Shown here: in pieces, positions 1 through 30,482 of the stretch
Position numbering within the stretch: the stretch's first letter is position 1
Layout of the letters: each line of letters opens with the position of its first letter
NCBI GenBank assembly: GCA_035041965.1
Contig: JAPYMA010001379.1
Coordinates: 1-64,000 of the forward strand
From: Anisakis pegreffii
Taxonomy: Eukaryota; Nematoda; Chromadorea; Rhabditida; Anisakidae
Direction: 5' to 3'
DNA length: 64,000 bases
Translations under genes and position numbers: made by a program
Notes under the pieces: generated by a model
Databases searched by the model: none
Told to the model about the DNA's origin: nothing
The model's input: only the letters and a program-made list of their open reading frames with translations

Positions 1-503
1 TCCGGTCCCAAGTGATGTCTCTCTTTTCATCTTCATCGTTTCTCCATCTTCAAAAATGAAAATTTCCAAGTCATCAACGAAGCAATCAACTGCTACACGC
101 ATAGGGTTTATGTGATCAGTAGTTATAATAATAACAACTCATTATGATCACTTGAGTATTTGTCTCTCCATTTACACTAAATATCAGTTGGCTGTTAGTA
201 TCTTCACATCAATCTTTCCACACTCTTAATGGTTCACCACTACTTACGAGACCACATTCATTTCCTTGAGACTTATGTCTCGATCAGTCATTGAGTGATC
301 TTGAAGGGTATTCGGTATTTTTACGTTTTATTCTAAATTCACTAACAGCAAAGCAATATTTTTTACAATCAGCAGATTCATTCCAAAAATTACCCATAAA
401 AAGCTTGAAAAAAATGTCACTTTGAAAATGTCACTCTAAGATGTTACCGTTCAATTTATGGAAGATTTTTTGGATTATTCACTTATTTTCGTGTATTGCT
501 TGC
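1..503. other. AT-rich DNA, no gene seen
   Basis: I see no convincing exon, RNA gene or repeat here. Short frames are present but have no splice context and no recognisable protein. Confidence 0.5.
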
Positions 504-733
504 TAGTGATAGCATCCGAACGAAATTTCAGTTCGGTCGGAATCCGACTGAATCGACTTTTCATTTTCCGAAATTCGGATTTTCGGAATTCTCAGTACAG
601 AGTCTGGCTGGATCGACTTTTCAACATTCCGGCAATCGAAATTTCGACAGAACTTCAAAAAACTCCAAAAATCTGAACTCCAAGAAAGCAATGATAGAAT
701 CCGACCGAATTGTTCGGTCGGATTCTATCACTG
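504..733. mobile_element. hAT-like MITE, copy 1
   Basis: The left end reads TAGTGATAGCATCCGA and the right end is the inverted form (GGATTCTATCACTG). The interior is built from repeated CCGA/TTCGG and GGAATTC-like words and has no coding capacity. The same terminal sequence occurs at 998-1256 and 11593-11807, so this is a dispersed family. The TAGTG/CAGTG start and the 8-bp target duplication seen at the 11593 copy point to a non-autonomous hAT element. The flanks of this copy do not match each other but match those of the 998 copy crosswise (see findings). Confidence 0.7.
690..732. repeat. near-perfect short palindrome inside MITE copy 1
   Basis: TGATAGAATCCGACCGAA is followed after a 3-base loop by its exact reverse complement ending TTCTATCA. 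It looks like two terminal inverted repeats brought head to head, either an extreme internal deletion of the MITE or a nested mini-copy. Confidence 0.75.
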
Positions 734-997
734 CTCCATGAAACAATTCAACTTATGGCCATCAAGGAGTGAGAAGGACCTCTCAAATATGGAACTGATA
801 AAGGCACATTATGACGAAAACCTACGTGCATCCTTTCAATTCATTTCAGTTATTCTCAGCTGATACCATAAAAGTTGAAAAGAGCATGAAAAACAGTCGT
901 AGTATAATATTAATCGCTAATAAGTTTTGAAAAGATATTCATACTTTCCACCTCTGCAGTTCCATCTCCCTTATAAAATACGTTCTCAACTCCACGA

Positions 998-1256
998 TAA
1001 TGATGGCATCCCAACGAAATTACAATTCAGTCGGAAGCCGGCCGATTTCACATTTTAGGATTCTGACATTCGGAATTTCGACCAAATTTCGGAATTCGCC
1101 GTTTGAAATCCAACCGAACTGACTTTCCGTTTCCAACGTTCCGACATTTGGAACTCTAACGGAACTCCAAAATTGTTCGATCGGAATCCGAACCTCGAAA
1201 TTCCGACCGGGATTTGTCGAATTTTCCCAGAGAACGTCGGTCCGATGCGATCACTA
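998..1256. mobile_element. hAT-like MITE, copy 2
   Basis: The left end is TAATGATGGCATCC and the right end is GATGCGATCACTA, degraded versions of the family terminal repeat TAGTGATGGCATCCGA. The interior again carries CCGA/TTCGGAATT words and no gene. It is more diverged than the copy at 11593. Confidence 0.6.
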
Positions 1257-2512
1257 TTGCTTACAGGTGTGCTCTTCATTAGTGAATAAGCGAGATAATT
1301 TTCATCACTTCGTTTCGAAATTCTCGCACCAAAAACGTTTACTATCAGTGATTTACAATGAGGAAAATTATTGTCACTGCTCCACTGATTCATTTGCAAT
1401 CAGATCATTCCATATTTGAGAACTTCTCCTTCTGTTTTTATCGTTCCTCGTGGAATTAATTCCATTATCGAGGAGAATCGCTCAACAATGCCGAGTAAAT
1501 TGGAAATAATCAGTTGAAAAAAGTTTGTCGGATGCATACGCACCATTCACAAACAATTACATTGTTTGAGGATTACCCAAATTTCACCGTAAACTGATAA
1601 CTTTCTTTATGTCTGACAATTGTGAGAGCCATACAAAAATCCTGATCCATACAAAAAGTGTCCGAATATTCATCAAGCATTTTTTAATGATCGATATTAT
1701 TAGCTTTATTGATCATCTTGTACAATCAGCGAAGTGATATGACCTACTTGATCATGGTGATAAAATGATGAGTTACATTCAAAACGTGAAGTACTACTCG
1801 TGGCTACTATCTGCGTTGAAACATCTTCATCTCAAAGAGTGTCACTCAACCGAAAAAAAAATTATAAAGAACATTTCTGCTGCTTTTGATAACCAATCAA
1901 CTCTTTTTACCGATATTTTTATAAGCGACCATCTATGGGGATATGCTAATAAGAACGACAATTTTTAAGTTTTCAAGTTATTGAAGTAATGCAGTGGTCA
2001 CAGCAATAAAAAATGAAACTTCAACAGTTGTTCCGAAACGGTCCATAAACCGTTATTTTTTCAGTATATCTATGTGCATGAGTGAATTATGATGTCACTC
2101 TTTAATAGTGAGTGCAGTCTCATCCAAAGATGTTTTTTAGACGGTTACTAAAAAAGTTCCATCGAAACTCATGCATTGAAGCAATATGCATAGAAACAAA
2201 ACAATTGCACGTACTAAGTTGTAAAACCAAACGAATGTTTTATACATTTAAGCCATCCAAACATTCATTCATTGGCTTAGTGCATCTTTTGAGGAAATGT
2301 TCAGTCGTTCTTCTCATCTACTGAAGAAACATACGAACGACCCGACTGTGTCTTCAATCGGTTGATTCCCAGAGAGGAGTGTGAATTTTCTCATGTATTC
2401 ACAGTGTTCCATCCGCTTCAACAAGCCCATTTTCGCATCTTCACATATTTCTCTCCTTATCCATCCATTCACATCTTCACATAAAATATCACGCACATTC
2501 CCAGATGAAATT

Positions 2513-2513
<1 letters not shown>
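1257..2513. other. non-coding AT-rich stretch
   Basis: No supportable gene. A GTCACTG followed by CTCCACTGA near 1374-1388 resembles the flank of MITE copy 1. Otherwise nothing recognisable. Confidence 0.4.

Positions 2514-2596
<83 letters not shown>
2514..2596. repeat. (TA)n microsatellite
   Basis: An uninterrupted TA dinucleotide run of about 83 bases. Confidence 0.97.
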
Positions 2597-2599
<3 letters not shown>

Positions 2600-5403
2600 T
2601 TTTATTCGGTGTTCCTACTTCATATTAAATCGAATGATTTTATAGTGTGCATTGTTGTTGGATTTGCAAGAGCAATAGCAAAGTAACGAGCAACGTTGAT
2701 TGATGTTATTTGGATACCTGTTACGGCCAATCCATCTATACGATCCGTCGTCAATTTACTGATTTCTCACTGAAGCAAGATCGCATTTGCACAACAGTAC
2801 CGATATAATACCGCAAAATATGTTCCTTATCGTTAAGATCAGCTCATTGTATAATAGCTATTGTTTTCGTGCACCTTTCACTATTCCATTAGCAGTTGTT
2901 TCATGCAGCCGTCGTGCGTGTGAAGCATATCTGTCCATCATGAATGACTCCAAACTATACTCTTTTATGTGCAAAGAGATCGTTGTGAGCATCTTCGCAG
3001 AGCTGCTTTGTTGTTATTATTTTAAGCTATGATCACTCGCTAGCAACCTTTATGCTTCGTTCTCTATCTGCGATTTGCTCTGATTGTGAGATTATCTTCT
3101 ATTCTCATCACGATGTGATTTATCTTTCCAACAAAGTTCGAGAACTCTCTGAACACAAGAAATCTGGATGCTATTCTCATAAATTAGAATGTGCGATAAT
3201 GACGTACAATAGCAGTGCTCGATTCTCCGGGATCTTCATTGCTATCCTTTGCATACATCTCAATGCGTAGACCTCATTGTTCAGCAACAATGTCGAGAAC
3301 TTCTTTGTTTAGTGCCTCGGTGCCTTCGGAGTGCAGTTTGTTTTTCACTGCATAAGATTTTCATTTTATGATTTGTGAACAACTCAAATCGCGACCGAAT
3401 TTTTCACGTAATCATTTTCGACATGTGTTGTGCGCTTAGGCGTAATGCAAAGTCATTAAAGAATGATAATTTGTTGAATTGTGAACAACAACTGGATGAC
3501 AACCGTTCATCAATTCCAGTTGTTGTAAGTTTCAGTTTTTCAGGAAATATTCATTCATTCACTCTCATCGATGTTCACAGAAGCGAACCCATTCAAACGG
3601 CGCATTATGCGAATGAGTTAATTGTATAATGGACTTCTTTTTCCTCATAAATTACGACTCTTATCACTGTTGTTAGTCGTTTTGATTGACTGCCGTAAGA
3701 CAGATCAACGACAATTCATTTCTTATGAAATGTTTAGTATTGGCAGTTTTGTTATTGTGAAGAATTCAATTAATGGAAACATTGACAACATGAAAGTTTC
3801 TCCTGGTCAAAGGTCAATTCAATCAATTCGGTTCATTTATTCAACTCAAATAAAACCTCCAATAAAATCTAGAAACCAAATTTTCATTCTTCATTATCAG
3901 AGCTGTTCTCTCTCGTTCCACTGCCAAGGAGTTTACTATTGTCCTTTTTTTCAGTCTTATTCTCTGTCGCCCTCTATTCTCGTTTTCGCTTTCATCATCC
4001 AAATTTTCGTTTCGATCCCGCTTCATCTGCGAAAACTAATTAAAAATTTTCATCCTCAAACTTAAGCTCGTCATCAGTTTCTATTATCATCATAATCATC
4101 TTATCATCATCATGAATTTTATGAGGTTTCTGCGGCGAAGCACATTATACTTCCATCTGCACTCGCCTTTCTGTTTTGTGGGATGTGCTATGGGTTGAGG
4201 TTTTCTGGGATGTCCTAGAGATAGTTGTGCAGTGATTAGCTCAGTTGTACACTCGTACTTAATGAGAAATTTCATTTTCTTTAGCATATGTTTTCGTTAT
4301 GTGGGTTATGCAAAAAGCACTTTTCAGTGAGCTGTTCTGTACATTAATCCATTTACCATGAACCTCGTTTATTACATTTCAAGTTTTCTAACTCTATTCA
4401 TTTCGTTTAAGTTGATGTGAATGGTGCTGAACGCTTTCCTTAAAATTTCACGATTATGTTTCACCGTCCAAAAAAATATTTTCTTCTTTATTTATTTCAA
4501 AATCGTTAAGTCTGTGCCGTTAAAGTACAATAATCATGAACTAAATGAGTCCCATATCTTTATGATACAATCAACGATTATTACATGTCATATCATTACG
4601 ACATTATCGCACACCATTCGCAAGTATCAAAATCTCATTGCCTCGATTCATAAGTATTTTTCATGATTTTGCTATCACTATGACCGCTTGAATGTTTTCA
4701 TTGATTAAGTTCTGTGGAATATCTGTTGAGATTATCCTCATTAATAGTTTTTCCATCTGTTAGTAATTCTCGTCTTATTCCCTAATGAGACTGCAATAAA
4801 AAGATATTGTCTAGCGACAAGCGACATAGCTTGCGTTATTTTTATGTATCTCCGTTCGTTTGAAATGTTCGGCTGTTGTGCAAATCAATTCATTTGAAAG
4901 ATGAACAATATAAGTAAAAGGGAAAATTATATTCCAAGAAAGTTACGAAAATTTTGCGAGCAGCAAAACTGAACGAATTAGAGGAAATATGACATGACAC
5001 TGAAAAAGTTCACAAAATCCGTTGATAGAAAACACAATCGACAGAATAAATGTCACATTCGATTCATTGATTCAAAAAATTATCTTCTAAATGAAGTGCA
5101 CTTGCACTTCATCTCACATCTTATATGCTTTTATGCTCTCACAATCAGTTGATAGTATTATTTATTCTCAATTATTTGTGTTTGAGTGCTACGTTAGTAA
5201 AAATTTGAACACAATGATTTGAAAGCTTCGAAATGAACAAAAGCACTGATTGGATTTGCAGTTTTTACGATGTGCTCACTGGGTAGGGTGGGGTATGGAA
5301 AAGGGAGAGTATGAAAATACTGATAAATGAACCATTTGGACAGTGAAGGAAAGGAAGTGCTTTTTGGTTCTAAAATGTTGCTTTCTGATTGGAAGCTGAT
5401 AAG
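2597..5403. other. non-coding stretch, no gene supported
   Basis: The longest frame (3622-4065, + strand, 147 residues) is rich in I, F, S and L, as expected for chance frames in AT-rich DNA. It has no splice context and no recognised domain. Nothing else stands out. Confidence 0.4.
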
Positions 5404-8200
5404 ATGGGAATGAAGTGAGTCATCTTAAGTTCGTTGTATACTCTTTGAATGTTACGAGTAATCAAATCAAGCCTAACCGATGATGTCGTATGCGTTTCAT
5501 TTCGTTCGTTGATGTGTCGTAAGAAAGATGCCATCGTATTGATAGTTAACGCCAAGAGTAGCAAGTGAAAAAACGTAAAACGGTTTTATATGAGATTATG
5601 TAGCAATATATAAGAACAGTTTAATAAGAGCACATCAACTTCACATTTAGACTGATGAATCAGCGAATTTGATCTTGTTGGCTCTGCGATAAGTTTGTGT
5701 TCGTATTCATCATCCTTAGCTCTCTCCGTTCGCTGCTTACCAAGTAATTGATCGAATGAGTAAGGCAAGTGCACTAACCAAATTTTAATTTCATTTTCGA
5801 GCAGAAATGGAAATTGCATTTCATTTCAACCAGTTTCAATGTTATGTGCTCCATACGCAATTTCCAGTTGTTCATTCAACGGTGAGTAAATTTAGAGTTG
5901 AATTTTTGTACGCGAGACTTGAAAGAAATAAGAATTCGATCAGAGGAATGTACGCTTGATCTGTAACTATTATGGTAGTTTCTTTTTTGAAGAAAATCCA
6001 TCCGAAGTTGCACAATCTTCGATTGGCTTCCAAAAAATCGATGTTTTCGAAGAGTTGAGCGAATGAAGAAATAATACATTGTCCTCTCTTCAAACAGACA
6101 TCGAAGTTTCATACTGCTTTCTTATCTGAATCCAAAACCAAAGTGTTTTTGGATCAGTTCAGTGCCATCGCTATGTTAAGAATTTACAATTTGTCTCAGT
6201 TTTAGAACAGATAGTGCACTTTCTCAAAAAAATGCTCTCAACCAAATGTGTACATATTCATCAAACTTTCTCACAATTTATGATCAACTTAAAGTTAACA
6301 GTGGATTATAATTAGAACTAATGATTTATTGTTGATCTGTGTGCTGATCACTTAGCAGTCGTTACTATAGTTGAATGATGATCACTGATTGATGATATTT
6401 CATAATGAACCGATCATTATCCTCATTGATCACGGATTCAATGATAATGAAGGAAGTGATCTGGGCTAATGCTGTTCACAAAGCTGTTACCTATTATGAT
6501 CACCGTCTTCTGTCTCCTTATTTACAATCGTTTCTTTCTCACCTGAAAATGTGTCGTATCCACATCAATACCTAGCTCACTATTTTCTAATCGTGTCATG
6601 CTCCATTCATCGCAATAATACTAAATGTTATAAGTTAATTTCTCCTCTGCTTTCCCACCTTTCTCATCTCATCAAACGTTCTGTGTGCTGCTGTGTATAA
6701 TTGACCTTTTCCCACACCATCTTCAATAATCTTCAATTTATCGTGTGAAGTAAATGAAGTAAAAATGAATGCTGAATGGGATGGATATATGTATATTTGT
6801 ATGTTGTTTGTACGATGGTGATGGCAAGAAATGTAAGAAGATCCATCCAGCAATATTTATTGCTATCTGAGTCGATAGATGGATGAATGGATTCGCATTC
6901 CCATTATCACTCGAATATAAGAAGCGATCGGATCCTTCGTTCGATCCAAGTTTGCTGTCGTTGTTATTATGTTGATGTGAAAGTCGTTTTGGCTTTTTAG
7001 ATTTATTCGAAATGATCCATTTTTGATCTACTCAAGCGATTTGGCGGAAGAAATTTTAAAAAATTACCTCGTTTCGTTTTCATTTACTATCCAGCTCAAT
7101 TTCACTTAATTATCTTAATTCGTGAATTTGCAACTCACTCAGTTGTTGAGCTTTTGAGTGGAATAAAATGATAATCTGGTCTTTTTCTAGGCTGATATCT
7201 CATAGTTTTCTGTTTGCTTTCACTAACTCTCAGCGAGACTTACCTACATATCTTTTACTTGTAATACTCAAAATTACGCTTGCATAAAAGCGCCATGAAC
7301 AAAATATCAGTGTTTCCCAAGTTCAGCTTCAACTGCTCAACCTTGAGTTGACTTATCGAGTCTGAACGAGACCATTAGTTAATTTTCAATCAAACTTCCG
7401 TGAAATTCACGTCAGTTGTGATCGCCATATATCAAACAAGAGCTGAACATGAGTCTGAGGAAGTCACATCTTTAGGGAATGGCGTTTTTATCGCAAATTC
7501 GCTGTAAAAACCATTCAAAAGTCCTTTATTAGATGTGCTCTGTAAGTGATGAAATCCGAACACAATAACAGGTTTTTTGTCACATGAGTGAATAATGTTA
7601 AGAATGTTCGATTCAGTCGAATAAACGCTAATTTCAGCAAAGAAGACAAATCATCATAGTGATTGACTGCATGCAAGCGTTGTTCTTCTCTGCTGAGATA
7701 TTGATGAAAGCGCTGATGATATATGCTCATTGAATTCCCATCTACGAGCGTGAGAATTCCCACGCGTCTTATTCATCCGCCTCAGTCGCCTTTTGCATCT
7801 TATTCTCCATTAGCAGTCTCCTTCAACTGCATCCACTCTGGTCTCATTGCATCGCCTCTGAATTCATCTCAACGCATGCACTTTATCGAAACTTTATTCT
7901 CTAATAATTGTTCGAAATGGTATTTTCCTCGTAAAATTCCTTTGAAGTTCTTTTTTTGCTGTTACGGCTGCAGCAGCAACAGCAGCATGCGTGTTTCTTC
8001 CAATCACCTACAAAAACTCCTCTTCCCACAGAAAGAAGTGTTGTGCTCCGTGACTTCTACGAATGGCTTCAGTCTTCATTGGTATCAGAACGATGGTGCC
8101 ATATAGGTATTTAAAGTTCATCGTGAATTTAAAGTCAGTTTCATATTTGTAGTGATTGATTGTTGGGAATAAGAGGGATGACTTAAGTATAAATTCCCAT
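5404..8200. promoter_or_regulatory. cluster of eight CSL/LAG-1-type sites (RTGGGAA)
   Basis: RTGGGAA, the core bound by CSL (LAG-1/Su(H)) proteins, is found at 5404-5410 (+) and, on the minus strand, at 6652-6658, 6709-6715, 6898-6904, 7735-7741, 7757-7763, 8023-8029 and 8194-8200. Four are the stronger GTGGGAA form. At this base composition I would expect fewer than one in 2.8 kb. The cluster lies upstream of the first visible lag-1 exon at 12087, so it may be an autoregulatory Notch-responsive enhancer. The sites are seen directly; the role is inferred. Confidence 0.45.
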
Positions 8201-11200
8201 AAATCGTGCATCCAACCTCATAGCATCCTTAAAAGTGGTTTATTGAAACCTCCGTTTCATCGGCTCGCTCGACATATCGTGGTTCCTGATACGATCAATA
8301 ATAGACACATTCTGAGACATAAGTTAATGCTATTTGTTCGTATTGATCAGGTAAACAAGTGAAAAGGTGTAAAATAACCCCTAAAGAGTGATCGGTTGCG
8401 TTATATCGGCTTGATTCACTGATGTATCATCTGTATTTTATGAATAGATTTACTAACAATTAAATATTGAATCATTTGTTTTTGTTTGCTTATCTCACAT
8501 TCATGCGATCATGGCTGAACTAATTTTAGAGAATTTTCATTGGATGAATCAATCCCGTATTCAGAATTTAGTGTGAAATTTTCATGAATAATAATGATGG
8601 TGATGATAGATAGTGATAATTCATGAATGATAGCATGAGATCTTTATGGTCACAACGTCTTGAGAATTTAAACTTGGATGGTGATGATTGTTGCACTTAT
8701 TTTTGCTTCATTGTTGTGAAATCGCTTTTTTCGAAAGGAAATACGGCTGATTGCTTGAATGGTTATATGTATTAGCTTCAGTTCAGGTGCTCAGATAATC
8801 TAAACCTATAATTTTAGGGCTCTAATAGTTGGCTTTGAGTTTGGATTCTATGGATTTTAGAGTAGTATTTAAGTTATAAGTTTCAATTTATCCTGTAATG
8901 GTGATATTGCCGTACCACATATGGACACTTTTATAGATGAATTATTCGCAAGAATTATCTATCACATGATTGATTGCTCACTCATTTAATCAAATATGCC
9001 TGTGATAATATCGCGTTCGATACTCTAAGAATTGCCTGAATGCGACGCATTTGCCTGAACTCCATCGCATCGATTCGCGTAATTCCATGATCATGTCTTT
9101 TCAGCGGATCAAATCCTTCCGTTCTGTGCTTTTCAGCAAATTTGACAATTGAGAGCATATTTCTGAAACATCTCAACCAAAATTATTTTAAATGGTCGAA
9201 GAATCTTAGTCGTCTCAGAGGAATTTATCACAAGCAGTTCATTCATTCCATTCACGTGTTATTCATTTCTACCACAACGAACATCGCCGAAACACCGAAA
9301 CAACTGTTGTCCGTAAAAATCGGTTTTTAACGTTGAAGTTCATGAAGGACGTTAAAGTGGAAAATCTCGAGGTAATGAAATTTTTTTTTGGAAATTTCAT
9401 GATGAAACTTTCGTATAATATGAAAAATCTCCGAAGATTTACCGCAGTTTCATAATAATAATTTCATTCCCAAATCCATCATTTTAAGTGGGTCATCGAG
9501 ATTGGAAAACGCTTAGATAAGTTAGCAGACAATTTTCTGGTATTATTGATGAACGAAGCAACGCGCAGTTCACTACCTGCATTTAAGATGAACCTAGTCT
9601 GTGATCGCTCCTTCATATTCGCGCTTATCCGAAAGACGCAGGAATCTTCAGAAGAATCTTCAAGATCCTGTCAATATACTCCCCTTTGTTCATCTCCTTT
9701 TAGGAGGGCTGAAGTCTTTGATCAGTAATATTCATCACCACTATGAGTTTGTTTCCAAGATCATGATCAATTGAATGAATGTTTGTAAGAGATGTATATT
9801 TTAACATCATACCATACATCTACGTGAAATTCTTCATTTTAATGTCCCCGCTCTAGCAATATGCAAAAATAGACTTACTGATCTCAAATTCGGTGAATTC
9901 TCCTTTAAGCATGTGCTCTAATTCGTGCTCTCCTCCGTTCCTGCTGTTTGTCATTCTCATTTATAGCAATCAGACTCTATGGTAACGTAATTACCGGATT
10001 TTTACTTCACTAAAACTTTCTCCGTTTCAGAAAGTACGACTGATCATGTTAATGACCGTAGTAATGATTTTGTTGAGTATCTTTGAAAAAAGAAGCATAT
10101 AAACCCCGTAGTGTTCATTCATGGTAGCGTTACGTGTGAATAACAAACTATAACTCAGCGAACGAATAAACATTTTCGATGGAAGTGGGGGTGGGTCAGC
10201 CGCGTTTGCCCAACGAACCAACGGACGGACCTCTGAATGATCGGATCTTTTTGCTTCGCGTTCTCACGCCGTTTTTTTGAATTTGATGTGCGGTTTTTGT
10301 GTATGATACCACACACATATACGCATAAACAAACATGAATAATCCGAAAGTTTTCTTCTCATATTTTGCATAATACTTTCATACTTATCGACAAACCATA
10401 ACCAACCAATATTTTTCGATTCGACAGTTCGCAAATCAGCCGAAAGGGTTCATAGATTCATAGCTGTTTGATGGTTGCACTGTTGTTGGTTCCGTCTTGA
10501 CAGTACCATTCCCCATTCTATATCTTAAACTTCTTCAATTGCGCAAATTTATTGTCGTGTGGCGATTTGTCTGCTTATTCTACGATCTAGCAAAGGCTTC
10601 TTGAAGTGTTCAAAGTGTTTGAATGGTTCAGGCGCGGTGGCGTTTTGGATTTTATTTCGTTTGTGTTAACTTTATATTCCATCGTTATGATTTAACTCGT
10701 TAAAGTCTTTTTTGTGTTCAGATTTATAAAGAAATGTCGAAGTAGGAGAGTTCCTCTCTTAACAAATTCATTCTCTTACCATCTAATTTTTATCACTCCA
10801 GTCAGATAGAAGTCGTCTCTTTTTGTTCGCAACAAATCGCCTCTCGGTGGTATGCATCAAAAAATATGCCCGCATCCTAGATATGAATTCGGTCAGCGAT
10901 TACGTTTCATATTACGAGCTGATTTTCGTCGTTTGTTTACGTTTAGAAATGAGTAAATTTAAACGTACGCAAACAAACAAATAAATAAATAAATGTCATC
11001 ACAAATGTGTATGTGAGAAAAAAGCAATAAAATTACATAATAATTGCGCAGTTCACAACAATTCCGAATGGAATTATTTATTCTCATTCAGATGTCATCA
11101 TTTCATATAATATATGGTGATATATAGTGTGAAAGGATGCTTTATATTATCACAACAACGAAAATTTGTAATATAAACCCATAAAAAACAGCTATAACGT

Positions 11201-11592
11201 TGGTCTTATAAAGTCACAATTGCGTTGAATATATGATACGAATCTAGCTATAAGTTTCTTGTTCCCTCGTAGCATGTGTATTGGCAGGTGAATCAACCTA
11301 CCAACATACTCTTTCCAGTGTAAAATCACCTCATCCTGAACATTCAACATAAAAGGTAAGAGTCACATAATAGTTGACGGTTCTAGCGGAAGAGAGAGTC
11401 GAATTTTGTGATCCTATCTGAAAATCCAAATAATTTTCACTTATTTAATAGTTTGGCAGTCCAGGTGAATGTCGTACGTGAGCCGTTTGCGAGTTATCGT
11501 TTTGCTTCGGGCTGGGACATCTCATTTTCGACTTTTAAATGTGATCTGAGATTGAATCGTAATTTGAGATTGATTCGTTGATGAATGATTAC
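8201..11592. other. putative lag-1 5' region, no exon identified
   Basis: The exon at 12087 begins with an acceptor, so at least one earlier exon of the long lag-1 form must exist. I could not identify it here. A minus-strand frame at 8982-9176 has a protein-like composition but no recognised family and no clear splice sites. Confidence 0.35.
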
Positions 11593-11807
11593 TAGTGATG
11601 GCATCCGACCTACGGCCGTCGGAAAATCTGATAACTTCCGATCAGAATTCTGACATTCAGATTCCGATCGAACATTTCAGAAGGTCTGTCTGAATTGCGA
11701 ATGTTGAAATGTGAATTCCGTTGGATTCCGATCGAACAATTCCGACCATCGGAATGTTGAAAAGTTAGGCGGGTCGGAGTTGGAACTTCGCTCGGATGCC
11801 ATCACTA
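11593..11807. mobile_element. hAT-like MITE, copy 3 (best preserved)
   Basis: The terminal inverted repeats TAGTGATGGCATCCGA (11593-11608) and TCGGATGCCATCACTA (11792-11807) are perfect over 16 bases. The flanking 8-mers ATGATTAC and ATGATTGT match at 6 of 8 positions, consistent with the 8-bp target duplication of hAT transposons. The 215-bp interior has no open frame of interest and repeats CCGA/TTCCGA words. The autonomous partner is not in this window: the hAT at 42117 has different ends. Confidence 0.85.
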
Positions 11808-12086
11808 ATGATTGTATATTGAGCATCATCTCATTTTGAAAACTCAAGGAAATGCAGTCTAGAGATAAGTCAAAATAAAGATTAGTTATCCACAGTAAGC
11901 ATCGCTGGTTTGCCTGGGATTTTGTGACAGAGTAATTCATTTGATTCGGAATGAAATAATTCTTAGAATATTAAAGACATGATTTTTGCAATTAATTTGA
12001 TACGGCAGAATTTTATGAATCTCTCATAAGTTGCTAGCTCTACTCTCTTATGAATTCGATCAGGCGTTCTAATTTTGATATTTCAG

Positions 12087-30482
<18,396 letters not shown>

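Noticed and set aside
3622..4065. 147-codon + strand frame
   Set aside because: Rich in I, F, S and L with no domain. Expected by chance in AT-rich DNA.
7723..8106. 127-codon + strand frame
   Set aside because: No splice signals and no recognisable domain. The composition is that of a chance frame, and it overlaps the CSL-site cluster.
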